From Malachius bipustulatus (Eukaryota > Arthropoda > Insecta > Coleoptera > Melyridae), in NCBI GenBank assembly GCA_910589415.1, contig OU342635.1, positions 12,710,001 through 12,774,000 of the forward strand: DNA of 64,000 bases, written 5' to 3'. The notes under the pieces are model-generated. The model ran no database searches. It was not told the DNA's origin and saw nothing but the letters and a program-made list of their open reading frames with translations. This document shows positions 24,812 to 36,371 of the stretch, in pieces. Both the position numbers and the translations under genes were made by a program. Position 1 is the first letter of the stretch; each line of letters opens with the position of its first letter.

Positions 24812-27242
24812 CAGGTGTCCCTGAATTGGTGTTACAAACTTAAAGGGGGGATAGTACGTCCAAAAAAATTCAAAATTTTTGTTTTTAAACATACCCTTTA
24901 AAATGCACCGTTTTTGAGATACTTAAGTTTTTGAGATGTTTAAGTTGAAAAAAATTAATTCGTTTTATCGGATAACTTGCAACCGCTTGTCGCACGGATA
25001 CCAGCTTTTGTCCAAATAGGAACTTTAAAAAAGTAATAATTTCTAATGCCAAATGATTGGCTTTGCATAAAGCAGTGGCGGAGATTTTGGGGTTGACAAG
25101 GTTTTCTCGCCCCTAATTTCTACGCCACTGGGAAGATAGCTGCTTTGGAAACATTTTATAAAATTTTGGAGTTTTCTACGCAAAAAATTATTCTTTGTAA
25201 TTTTTTGTGAAACTAACCATTTTTGAAAAAAGGGTATTTTATGATCAAAAAATTAAACTCAAAGACACAAAATTTTAATGAATTGGAAAACCATTGGCAC
25301 CATAACGAGAGACAAATTGAATTTTAATGATTGTTATTAACAAGATTCAATTTAACAAAACTCTAAGTATTAACAATTAATTTCAAAATTTTTAACATTG
25401 TTTAGTGGTTAATTTGTTTTCAAAAGATGTTCGAAATGTCCGCCTTGCATAAAATGACATAAACGCTGATAAAATTACATTTCTCTTGACAGTAAAAAAA
25501 ATGTTTAAATTTTGTAGTTGAAGTGCAGTTTAACGTAGTCTAAATTATTGAATGATTTTTAATAATGAATGATCACAACGTTGTAAATTTTACTAATCAA
25601 GAATACGCAGATATTAACTTTACATATGGCTACTGTCGAGGCAATGCAAATGCAGCTCGAAGAAGGTACATGCAGTTATACCCGGAAAGACGAATTCCTT
25701 CTGTTAGAACGTTCATAAGGATTCATGAAAGAATTGCTGAAACCGGTACTGCTATTCCAAATAACCGTACTCGTGGCAGACACTTAGAAAGAACCCCTAA
25801 TTTGAAAGCCCAAGTTTTGCAACAAATCGAAAATAATCCCCAAACTAGCGTGCGTAAAGTTGCTAGCCGAGTACGATTACCAAAAACAACAGTTAACCGA
25901 ATTGTTAAAGAAAACGGCCTTCGTCCATTTCACTACCAAAAAGTACAGACATTAAAGCCAGAAGACCATCAGCCTCGATTAGAATTTTGCCGGCGATTGA
26001 TAGATCTTCATGTGAGGAATGTAAATTTTGTTAGAACGATTTTGTTTACTGACGAAGCAACGTCATCCCACAAAAGATGGGATACTAAATTTGCACAATT
26101 TACATGTATACGCTGACAATGATGAAAATCCTTATGGCATTATTCAAAAATTTTCGGTAAACGTCTGGGCAGGGATTGTGGGGAATTATTTGCTTGGGCC
26201 ATTTTTTTTTACCTCGAAGATTAGGAGGTGATGAATATTTGAACTTTCTCCAAAATGACCTGCCCGAACTTTTGGAGGTTGTTAATTTGCAACTTAGGCG
26301 ACAAATGTGGTACCAGCATGACGGTGCACCAGTCCACTTCAGTCTTGCAGTCAGGCACTTTCTACATCAGCAATTTCCTGGTAGATGGATTGGCAGAGGA
26401 GCTGATGCTCCAATATTTTGGGCGCCGCGGTCACCCGATTTAAATGCAGCCGATTTTTTTTTTGTGGGGACATATCAAAAATATGGTTTATGCTAATTCC
26501 ATAAACTCTGAAGAACAACTTCGGCAGCGCATAACGGAAGCATTTGGGACAATTCGGAACTCTCCCCAAGTTTTTCAAAAAACTAGAACAAATTTTATAA
26601 AAAGACTGCGCGCTTGCATCAATGCACAAGGCGGACATTTCGAACATCTTTTGAAAACAAATTAACCACAATGTTAAAAATTTTGAAATTGTTAATACTT
26701 AGAGTTTTGTTAAATTGAATCTCGTTAATAACAATAATTAAAATTCATTTTATCTTGCGTTATGGTGTCAATGGTTGTCCAATTCATTAAAATTTTGTAT
26801 CTTTGAGTTTAATTTTTTGATCATAAAATGACCTTTTTTTCAAAAATGGTTAGTTTCACAAAAAATTACAAAGAATTATTTTTTGCGTAAAAAACTGCAA
26901 AATTTTATAAAATGTTTCCAAAGCAGCTATCTTCCCAGTGGCGTAGAAAATAGGGGCGAGAAAACCTTGTCAACCCCAAAATCTCCGCCACTGCTTTATG
27001 CAAAAGCCAATCATTTGACATTAGAAATTATAACTTTTTTAAGGTTCCTATTTGTACAAAAGCTGGTATCCGTGCGACAAGCGGTTCCCAAGTTATCCGC
27101 AAAAAACGAATTAATTTTTTCAACTTAAACACCCTGTATCTCAAAAACGGTGCATTTTAAAGGGTATGTTTAAAAAAAAAATTAATTTTTTTTGACGTAC
27201 TATCTCCCCTTCAAGTTTGTAACACCAATTCAGGAACACCTG
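24812..27242 (+). mobile_element. Mariner/IS630-like transposon with ~630-bp terminal inverted repeats
   Basis: The ends CAGGTGTCCCTGAATTGG and CCAATTCAGGAACACCTG are inverted, with TA at 24810-24811 and 27243-27244. The inverted repeats are very long (24812-25450 and 26621-27242) and enclose a transposase gene at 25565-26665. The right repeat contains the last ~45 bases of the gene, so the left repeat carries an antisense copy of the C-terminal codons. Both repeats also carry the same 58-bp CAGTGGCG hairpin (25073-25130, 26936-26993). Of all CAGGG-type elements here this is the only one with a nearly complete transposase. Confidence 0.85.
25565..26665 (+). pseudogene. Mariner/IS630-like transposase (DUF4817 + HTH + DDD), three frameshifts
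   Basis: This enzyme type cuts transposon ends and inserts them at TA. Segment 1 (25565-~26070) holds the N-terminal domain (NQEYADINFTYGYCRGN, RRYMQLYPERRIPSVRTF) and a helix-turn-helix (SVRKVASRVRLPKTTVNRIV), ending at the first catalytic Asp in ILFTDEA. After a break near 26062-26080, LHNLHVYADN and FSVNVWAGIVGNYLLGP follow. A 9-T run at 26202-26210 shifts into a segment with the second Asp (YQHDGAPVHFS) and the third (PRSPDLN), 38 residues apart. A 10-T run at 26454-26463 shifts again into FFLWGHIKNMVYA and the C-terminus HFEHLLKTN. In both T-runs one T fewer would restore the frame. All three catalytic Asp are present. About 366 residues in total, a normal length. Confidence 0.9.
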
Positions 27243-27244
27243 TA

Positions 27245-28547
27245 TAGAGAGAAAAAAAGGCCTCTAAAATTTTACGCACTTATTTAAGATTACCTCTATA
27301 TTACTTTAATAACAGCCATATTAGAACAATTGAAAATTAAATTATTTTGAATTGTAAATGTTTATATCAAAGAATTTTTTGTCCGTAATTATAAACGACT
27401 ATAGTTTCGAAATTAAACTGCTATGCAATCAAAATATTATAACTTTATAGACACGATTTAATAAAAAAAATAAATAAAATAAAATAATTATTGCGCTATA
27501 GCAATTCTCTTGATTTTTTTTTTGTAGACATATACTAACTCCTGAATTTGCAAGACGTTTCAACGTTAACTTGTTTCAAGCAATTTAGTTACATTTTATA
27601 GGTATTTGCATATCCAAATGGCCAGCTTCAATCGCAAAATCAAGACGAAACGCTTTAATACCCATCACCAAAATCAATACAGCTGTTTCGGAGCTACCAA
27701 TAAGGTAAAAACATAAACAAATATTTACGTACCAGATTGGTAAAAACATTACCCGCCCACTGCTAGCACCTCACCGTCTCTCACTTTTATAAAAAGCCGG
27801 CTTAAATTACAAATCTCTATTTCACTATACAAAAAATTTGCTTTGAAATAAGTAAATATGCTTCGATATTATGAGCATATTGATAAAAATGTCAATCATT
27901 TTTTGTACTTACTACAAACTTTTCAAGCTTTCTGTGTACCAAAAAACATTAATCTAAAGGATATTTTCGTCCATGTTAGAGACTGCTATTCAAAATGTAA
28001 TCAGCTACTGTTTTTTACTTCTTTGTATTTATCGATTCCAGGTTTCTGAACAAGAAAATACGATATCTACGATATTGCGACTATATTTTTAATCTTTCTA
28101 GTCAATTCAGTTTTGACTCAATTCCTATATTATTATTATTATATTAACATCCCTAATGTTACTACTTGAATAGGATAAATTAAAGAAATAAGAATTTCGG
28201 GATTATCTACTTTGAAAAAAAAACCTGCCTGAGATTGAATCTGAGTGTCTCAGAATAAACATACTTCTAAGGTGGAATTTTAATACAAAAAGTCTTAATG
28301 AACCTACTCTCTTAATTAAGCATTAACAAAGTTACAGGATGTTCAATGTTACAAAAAAAAATACAATTTTTTGTATAACTTCCAAAATGACTAAATATTT
28401 AGTTATGATTTTTTTGCCGTTTTCCCATTAATTTTTTTAATATTATAGCAATAATTACATGTTCGTAATTACTGTTTTCGTTTTGACATACCTATTTTCC
28501 CAAAGACTAGACATTTCTGGTAAAAGAATCGGATAAGATTTATTATA
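27245..28547. other. Spacer without recognised genes
   Basis: AT-rich. A 63-codon frame at 27858-28049 matches no family. A CAGGATG motif at about 28336 may be the remnant of another element end, but no partner was found. Confidence 0.45.
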
Positions 28548-29095
28548 CAAGGTGTTTCTCAATAACATGCTAATACTTCAGGGTGTGATTCATCGGGTCA
28601 TTTTATGAAAAAAAGTTAATATGAACATATGTCCCGAAGAACTTGATTTTTTTTCTACAGGGTGTTGAATTTTTGTTTTTTTTAAGAGTTATTTTTTGTT
28701 ATCTACGAAAGTAGTTCGGATATTTTTTCAATTTTGCCATGTTTTGAGAAAAACGTAACAGATAATAATTTTCATGAAGAATTGATCCGACTAATCAGAA
28801 AAAATATCCGCATGGCCAAATGTCAGTGGCGCACCAATTTTTTTGTAAAATGTCAGAGGACATGATTGTTTGCAGAGACGCCACTGGTAAAGCAATAGAA
28901 AAATTTCTAACTAAAATATGTGGTTTCACATCCCATTAACGCATACTAAATTTGAAAAAAAAATCTAAACTATTTTCGGAGATAATAAAAAATAACTATT
29001 AAAAAAAACAAAAAAAAATTCAACACTGTAGAAAAAAAATTGAGCCGTTGCAGATCCATATGAAATTCTCTTCATAAAATGACCTGAAATTAAAA
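28548..29095. mobile_element. Diverged foldback element with central 63-bp hairpin
   Basis: The left half (CAAGGTGTTTCTC, TCATTTTATGAAAAAAAG, CTACAGGGTGTTGAATTTT) is mirrored by the right half (AAAATTCAACACTGTAG, CTTCATAAAATGACCTG). In the centre a small inverted repeat runs from CAGTGGCG (28824) to CGCCACTG (28886). The right terminus is unclear and the arms are more diverged than in other copies, suggesting an older insertion. No coding sequence. Confidence 0.5.
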
Positions 29096-29737
29096 CAGAA
29101 AAAAAGGTGAGCTCATACGTCAGGAAACGCGGTTAGAACTTTTCATGGTCGGGGGATCTGGAGAAGAAGAAGCCCAACGTCAAATCTGAAAATTTTTTCA
29201 AAAACTGAAAAATATTGACGAAAAACTTGTAATTTTTTGTCCTTCTCGAATGTCTAAATCATACACATCTTAAAAGCTGTCGAGAATTACATAAGAAACC
29301 TTGTGTACTTTTCACCGGTAACGTGGAGGTTTTTTTAAAATGATGTCAAAACCAGAATTTATCCAGTGGCATAAAAATTGGAGGGTACATAAAGTTAAAC
29401 CCCAATCTACCATACGTCCCGGGTTCAAGTTACTAATAAAGTAATTATTGCATGGAATACTAGATTAATTTATAGAAAAACAACACAAAAAATTTCAGAT
29501 AATTTTTTTTTTATCCAAAAATACATACAAGTAATTTTGGAGTGATGCAAAAACAAAAAAAGGAAAGGTTCATTAAGACTTCCTGTCCTAAATTGTCTGA
29601 AAATCAAGTAAATATTTTACCTTAGAAGTTTGTCCCCTTTTTTCTGGGATACCCCCTGCATAATACAGTGTAGAACAAACGGAATAAATTCATCATTTCA
29701 GTACCTAATTATTGTGCATACTTAAAAAAAATCGAAA

Positions 29738-30070
29738 CACGTCAATTTTTGATTATAAAATGACATCCTGCAGCGTATAGATTTCATCCCTAAAGTGCCC
29801 CTTCGGCTTTTCATTGAACATTGATCCAACATTCATTGAAAATTGGATTTTTTTGTAGAGAATTACGTCAAGCATGCACATTAATCAATTTTTATAGTAA
29901 ATATAAAAACTACATACTTTTGGATAGAGAATAAATATGTCGTTCGAATGAGGTTTCACCCAATCCCCGCCTCTCCGAAAACTGTCGTTGTAGAAAAAAA
30001 ATTCTAGACTTTAGGAATGAAATTTGGACACTGCAGGATGACATTTTATATACAAAAATGAACGTGTGAC
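29738..30070. repeat. Imperfect inverted repeat, probable foldback remnant
   Basis: ATAAAATGACATCCTGCAG near 29755 pairs with CTGCAGGATGACATTTTAT near 30035, and ATTTCATCCCTAAAG with its near-complement CTTTAGGAATGAAAT. The arms are ~80 bp around a ~180-bp spacer. TA-flanked ends are not clear. Confidence 0.45.
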
Positions 30071-30120
30071 ATGCTGCTGAGTACCAAAGAGGACGTAACG
30101 TAACAAGGTGTGGGTTGAAT

Positions 30121-30520
30121 TAGAGACAAGTTTTACAATTTTATGCTTAATAAGAATCTGAAACAAAAATTTGGACTTCTTCAGTCGTTGCTGATATATC
30201 CCAAAAAATAAAAAAAATCGAGATTTGTTTTTTTTCAGTTTTTCAGATTTATTATCGAAAATAAATTAATTATTTTTTATAGATCTAAATAAACGGCACA
30301 ACAGCTCGGAATCAATTACGATTTCAATAGAAGCCGGCCGGACATCATTCGGTGAAATAATTGAATAAAATTTTAATTTTTTTTTATGTGATAGATTTTT
30401 GGTTTCCTTGATATTTTTAATACCACAATAGAAACAATATGGCGGCCATAAGAAAAACAAAACCGCCCTTCCGATATGACTCAAATATAAAAAAGATTTC
30501 ATTTTGATAATAATTAACAA
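30121..30520. mobile_element. Fragment related to the 6328-7319 / 11290 foldback family
   Basis: Contains the blocks ACAATTTTATGCTTAATAAG, TTCAGTCGTTGCTGA and ATGGCGGCCATAAGAAAAAC in family order. The partner arm is not evident, so it is partial or strongly decayed. Within it, 30305-30345 resembles the outer end of the inverted repeat at 30604-31060. Confidence 0.5.
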
Positions 30521-30603
30521 AAAAAAACAATTTGCCAGAGTTATCTACACTGATTTTAAAGAAAGACAAAACAAGAACCACATAAACTTAATAAAAGTTT
30601 GAA

Positions 30604-31060
30604 ATCGTAATTGATTCCGGGCTGTTTTGCCGTGGTCCATGGAGATTTGCTCCGTACGCTTCGTCTACAACTGCGGATCATCACTTATTGTTACCACTAT
30701 AAGCAACGCTTTCACTATCGTTCGCAGACAGCTGGGTACAGGCTGGAAGAGACCTCCTATCCGTTTATAGACAGATGGTCTGGCAACATCATACCCCCTC
30801 CATCGGGTATCTACATTTATTAGCAACGGAAATTACCGGTGGAAGGAGTATGACGTCGCCGGATGATCTGCCTATAAATAGGAGCGCTCTTCTAGCTATC
30901 AAGTTGGTAATGAACATGAGTGAAAGCATCGCTTATCGTGGTAACAAGTGATGTGACAACTGTCTAGTTGATCCGCAGTTGTAGACGAAACATTCGGAGA
31001 AAATCTCCATGGCACCGCGAAACAGCCCGGAATTAATTATGATTTCAGCTGAAGCCGGTC
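30604..31060. mobile_element. Inverted-repeat element with ~120-bp arms and internal TATA box
   Basis: The left arm (ATTGATTCCGGGCTGTTT, CGTCTACAACTGCGGATC, TGTTACCACTATAAGC) is mirrored in the right arm at about 30935-31055. Between them lies a GC-richer 200 bp with TATAAATAGGAGCGCTC (TATAAATA at 30873-30880), which looks like a core promoter. A third, single copy of the outer end is at 30305-30345. The class is unknown: a DNA element with promoter-bearing interior or a rearranged LTR are both possible. Confidence 0.5.
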
Positions 31061-32374
31061 GTGAAAGTCTATACACAGGATCAGTTAATAAAAGTGACTT
31101 TAAAAAGAAAAAGTTAATACAAAAAGTTAAGAAAATAAAAATTACTATACTATAGAGCAAGTTTTTTTTTGATACACACTTATAACAGCTACTAAATTAT
31201 TTATCAAAAATTTGAGTGCTTCAGATCTGAAGCATTTGTCGACAAGTTATACCCTGAAATGCCTACCGTGAAAAATGATTTAGTAAAATAATAATTACTA
31301 TAAATTTTCAGACGATGATCAGAAGACTAATCGAGTCAACGGAACGTCCCAGAAAATATGAGTTAAAAAAAGGGAGTATCTTGTTAGTGATTGCAGGTTC
31401 CCGACGGGATAGCAGAGGTGCAACCGGAGACTGCTAGTCAATAGAGAGAACAGACGGGCCGAGGTGACATGGCAGAGTGTTCTATGTAAATTCTAGAGAA
31501 AACGGACGTGATTTCTCGCTTAATTAAGACAGTTGGGAGTCTAGCGACTTCCCGAAGTTAACCCGTTTCATTCCCCTTTCCTGTTCGCTTTCTGTGTACT
31601 CATCGCTTCGGCCTTTGGACTTGATGCCCTCGTCGACAGTTCTATCCTGCTCCTGCTATTGCTCGATAATGGAACTTATCCTACCCACTCTCGAATTCGT
31701 TAACCCTAATTACTGGTAGATATCTACATTTTAAATTATTGTCAAACATTTTGGAAGATTTTATTTCCACATTATTAATTTATAAAATGACGTTTTTTAT
31801 CATTTTGATTTAACGACGCATAGGTATATAGGTAAATTTTACGAAAAACGAAAAACGATAAATAAAAAGTTTGCATTTAGTCAAGTTATTAACAATTTTT
31901 GCGGAACTAATTTAATGAATTATCAATAAGTAGGTACCTACAGATAATAATTAATATTTAATATTAGACTTACTTTGTAAAGTAATTTTGTTTGATGCAG
32001 GTGTAATAATCTGGTAGTTCGGGCATTTTGATACGTTTGTAGATTATACACACACGCACAGCACTCTAAAAATTATTAATAGCCACTTAATTAAAAACGG
32101 AGGTTAGAAATAGACACGTGGTCTTGTCATCGATTCTGCAAAACGTGAAATGGCCATTTTAAAAATCTCGAACCGATGATAAGGCAGACACTGGCGATAT
32201 CTGTCGTCTAACGATTACTTGTGTACAAGATTAATTATTTATATTTGGTGAATTAATAAAATATCAATAATTCGTAAAAAATGTAGAAAAATTACACGAC
32301 GAGAAAGTTATCTTTAATTAGGTACTATTAATTATCATCTATAAAGGGTGTCAATTAACAGCTTCAAAAAAATT
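31061..32374. other. Spacer; GC-richer island at about 31390-31680
   Basis: No gene recognised. 31390-31680 is GC-richer than its surroundings and not obviously repetitive (GACGGGCCGAGGTGACATGG, CCTCGTCGACAGTTC). The rest is AT-rich. Confidence 0.4.
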
Positions 32375-33059
32375 CAGGATGTGGTTGCTTGTTGAAAAAT
32401 AAAATGTGCGTCTTTCTTTATTCGTATATTAGTACCTAGGTATAAAGAAAAAAATTATTTGAGCATCACCTATATAGCCCCTTAGGGGCACCAAAAAAGC
32501 AGTTTTTTTTAATGTTTTCTTCAATACTGAAAAAGTTACAAAATATAAAATTGACATACACAGTATCCCCTATCAAAACGGCACTCAATTGATAGTTTAC
32601 CGGTTTTCCACTATGGTTGTAAGGGATAAAAAGAGGAACACCTAAAACATGTTTTGTACCTACGTAACTTTTTTCTTATTCTTATCATAACAATCAAGAA
32701 TTCACATCTTTAGTCAAACGAATCGGGCATTATATCTACTACTTCTTGTAATTTAAAAAATTTCTTAGAAATATTTTATTTAACGGAAAAGTTACAGGAG
32801 AAGTTTTTTGTTTAAAAGGAATCATAGTCCAGTCAAATAGAACTTCCTTTTAAAGTGCGTTAATTACACGTTTACCGAAATTTTAATGGTAGTTTGGCGC
32901 TACCAGTTTTACTCTAGAGCCAAGTTTTCCACCTCGGATTATGTAAGAGGTGGTCGCCATTTTAGAATTTAAGGGATGAAATTATGTATATCGGTAAATA
33001 TGAGTTGTACCTACGTAAAGAAGTACTATAACAAGAATTGTTGAGGAAAATATATCCAG

Positions 33060-33700
33060 TAACTTTTGTTGTGAAATTTTTTATTGTTCAAAAGTTACAA
33101 GTTTTCAAAAATAACACTTTTGGGACGGTAATGTTTTTTTTTTAGATTTTACAACAAAACAGTCAATCGGGAGGTGAAATTAGGTCATGACAAAAGTTGT
33201 AGCTTTTGAGTTTTGAGGTCTTTTGAGTTCCTACAACAAACGTATCTTCAATTTTTTTGCATGGTACGGATGATATAAAGGGGGCATCAAAACTCGACCA
33301 GCACCAATATTTTGGAAAATTTTTTAATCTCTTGACATGACTTAATTAATTCTTGTCATATCTCGTTTTCACTAAATACCTACCTACATGATTTTAGAGT
33401 TACGGGATTTTCGAATTCTTCTTAATCAGCGAGCCCGAAAACCCCAAAATCATGTATTTGGTGAAATAACGGTACCTATAACTTAAATTAATTAGCTAGG
33501 TACTCGAATATGTAAAATTCAAAAATAATAGCACCGGTCAACTTTTGGCGCCCTCTGTATTCGTAAAGCATAATTCAAAAATAATTCAAAAGCTACATTT
33601 GTCCTGTTCATTTTTCACCCCCGATTGATCGTTTTGTTGTGAAACGATCGTTAAAAAAGATGTTGAAATGACTTTACAGTTTTCTACCAAATGTTCCTCT
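33060..33700. repeat. Nested hairpin inside the 32375-35650 element
   Basis: AACAAAACAGTCAATCGGGA (33163) pairs with CCCCCGATTGATCGTTTTGT (33619), AAGGGGGCATCAAAACTCGA with its near-complement at about 33530-33565, and CTAAATACCTACCTACATG with CATGTATTTGGTGAAAT. The centre is near 33430. It may be the loop region of the larger element or a separate insertion. Confidence 0.55.
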
Positions 33701-34382
33701 AATGAAACTAAGTCGATTTAAGTCAACTTATCTTAGTCAAAATTTGCTTGGTTGGGCCGCTAGAAAATGTCAAAGGTGTCAATTCTGTAATTGTTATTTG
33801 ATTATAAAAGCTAAAATGACAAATGATTTTATGGCTTTATGGAACAAAAAGTTCAATAATAAAATTATTCACGACGTTAATTCATTGGCGTAGATAATGG
33901 GTTTTTTAGGTTTCACATCCTTTGAACTTCTACGTCAATGTAATTAATTTTTTTTTAATATCGAGCATAGATTAGTTGACTCATTTTATACAAAAAAGGT
34001 ACTCTTTATAAGAGTCGTCTAATTCTATGGTTTAGAAAACCATGATCGACGCCGATGAATTACCGTCATTAGTAATTTTTTATTGTGCTTTTTTGCCATA
34101 AAACAATAACGTCATACTTAATTTCATCAAAATCTCTCTAGCGGTTTAGCTTTTATAATCAAAAAACAATTTCAAAATTCACACTTTGACATTTCCTATA
34201 AATCAAGCTTGGATTTTCAAGTTGTCTTAAATCAAGTTGCTTTAAATCGAATTAGTTTCACCCGAGTAACATTTGGTAGAGAGCTGTATAAAGTAACTTC
34301 AGGGACATCCGTATAAAGTGTCTGTTTCGAGAATTTTCTTTTGAACAAAAAAAAAAGTTTCGAACAAAAGTTGATGGATATA

Positions 34383-35218
34383 CAGGGTGTCCCAGCTTAT
34401 TCGAAGCGGTCTCTGTAGGCCAAACGATGGATTTTTTCCAAAAAATTTTTGCACATTCAAGTACAGGATCACAATGGCCAAAATTTAAAATTATTTTGCG
34501 GTATACAGAGTGTCCCATATGACAGTGGCATATCAAAGTTATGTTTTTTTAAATGGAATGCTCCTAGGTTATTGCATTTTTAGATTGTCTGAAAAGAGAA
34601 AATAAGATTGGCTTTTACAGTTGGTGTTTAAATTCAGAAGTTTTTGAGTTATAAACAACTGAAAATCGTCATTTTTCAAGTTCAAGGCCCTGTACAACGA
34701 AAACGGTTCAAGATACAGAAAAACTGCTTACATGTCCCTATTTTAACTTTTCATGTACTATCCTATGATGTGGATGAAATGTTTATACAGGGTGATAAAA
34801 AATTTGAAAAATTCTGAGATTTTTCCACGTGTCGCCAAATAAAAAAATCAAAGAAAGTACAAATGTTTCTATACCATAGGATAGTACATGAAAAGTTAAA
34901 ATAGGGACATGTAAGCCGTTTTTCTCTATCTTTAGCCGTTTTCGTTGTACAGGGCCTTGAACTTGAAAAATGACGATTTTCACTTGTTTATAACTCAAAA
35001 ACTTCTGAATTTAAACACCATCTGTAAAAGCCAATCTTATTTTTTTTTTTTTTTTTTTTTTTTTTTGATATGCCACTCTCATATGGGACACTCTGTATAC
35101 TCCAAAATAATTTTAAATTATGGCGATTGTGATTCTGTACTTGAATTTTCAAATTTTTTTTTGAAAAAGTCCATATTTTGGCCTACAGAGACCGCTTCGA
35201 ATAAGCTGGGACACCCTG
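34383..35218. mobile_element. Palindromic CAGGGTGTCCC element
   Basis: TA-flanked. CAGGGTGTCCCAGCTTATTC and its complement form the ends, and the arms are complementary over ~400 bp each. The centre (about 34792) has another TATACAGGGTG, i.e. an end sequence at the hinge, as if two copies had been joined. The right arm contains a T run at about 35040-35066 that the left arm lacks. A single-arm version of the same family is at about 24175-24575. Confidence 0.8.
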
Positions 35219-36371
35219 TATATCCTCCTTAACGTTTTTTGTAATAATTGTACTTTTTTACGTGCAACAGATATTTATCTAGACCAATATACATACATAA
35301 TTTCATCCCTTAAATTCAAGATGGTGGCAACCCCTTACGGGATCCGATGGGGGAAACTTGGCTGGAGTGTTCTAGCAGCGCCCCTTACCTACCAATAAAA
35401 TTTCGTTAAACTTCTAATTAACGCAATTTCAGTCCTTTTTTTATTATTTGACTGGAGTATCATCATACTATCTGAAAATATTTTTTAATGGTGAGATACG
35501 AATAAGAAAAACCAGGAATCTATTTAATGATTAGGTATCCTTAACTTTCTTGGTATTGTAGAAAAAAGCTGCTTCTTTGACACCTCTAAGGGGGTGCATC
35601 TTAGCAGAGGGCTCAAATTAATTTTTTTTGCGGGAAAAAATTTCATCCTGTATTATAATAGGTATAAATTATTCGTCAAGTATGTGGATAGATATAATTT
35701 TTAAGACATAAACCCAGAAATAATAATTCAAAACTCGCCTTAAAGCATCCAATTTCCAAGAGTATAAGAAAAGTTGTCCCCGTTTTCATCAAATATATAC
35801 CTTCCGAAATTGCCTTTTAATATTAAAATTTATTTAATAAAACCACGAATGATTATTGATTTTATCATTTACGGAGGATCCAGGAATGGAATGCGACGTA
35901 GGAGAGACGGGAAGGATCCGCAGACAAGAAACATTTCTCTCGGTTCACTTTCAGCCCCCATATAAATATTTACCCCAGTTGAGCAAATGTAGTAATTGTG
36001 GTTGCGATTATTTCACACGTGAGCCACGCGGTGTAATATATGCTCCCTTGAAAATCCAATTTAAATGAATAATGATAAACACGCTGCTGCTGCTGGCGAT
36101 AACCTGCCGGAGGTATGAACAGTGGCGGCTCATGGATTGGAAATTTTGCCTCACTACTCAATGTATAAAAATCACGAAATGTCACACAAATTTGTCATGA
36201 TGATATGGAAATAATAAGTAAGGGACGGTTAGATAAGTATACAGGGTGTAAAAATGTTTTTTTTTATTTTTGTTTTTATCTATTCATCTGAAACCTATCA
36301 AGATTTTTAATCGAAATATTATTAGGATTCTTTTAAACAGAAAACGAAAAATATGGACACCATAATATGGT

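Larger units (their letters stand above)
32375..35650. mobile_element. Large foldback element (CAGGATG...CATCCTG) carrying two nested foldbacks
   Basis: The outer arms pair over long distance: GCCCCTTAGGGGCACC (32475) against CACCTCTAAGGGGGTGC (35581), CATAGTCCAGTCAAAT (32826) against ATTTGACTGGAGTATC, and AATTTAAGGGATGAAATTAT (32968) against its complement near 35310. TA follows the right end; the left flank is changed. Within it lie another hairpin (33060-33700) and the TA-flanked element at 34383-35218, which cuts the right arm. A 58-bp CATTGGCG hairpin is at 33883-33940. No protein is encoded. Confidence 0.7.

Noticed and set aside
25073..25130. CRISPR-like or phage-type repeat array from recurring short hairpins
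   Set aside because: The repeats are dispersed, inverted and unequal in spacing, in a eukaryotic genome; no array structure.
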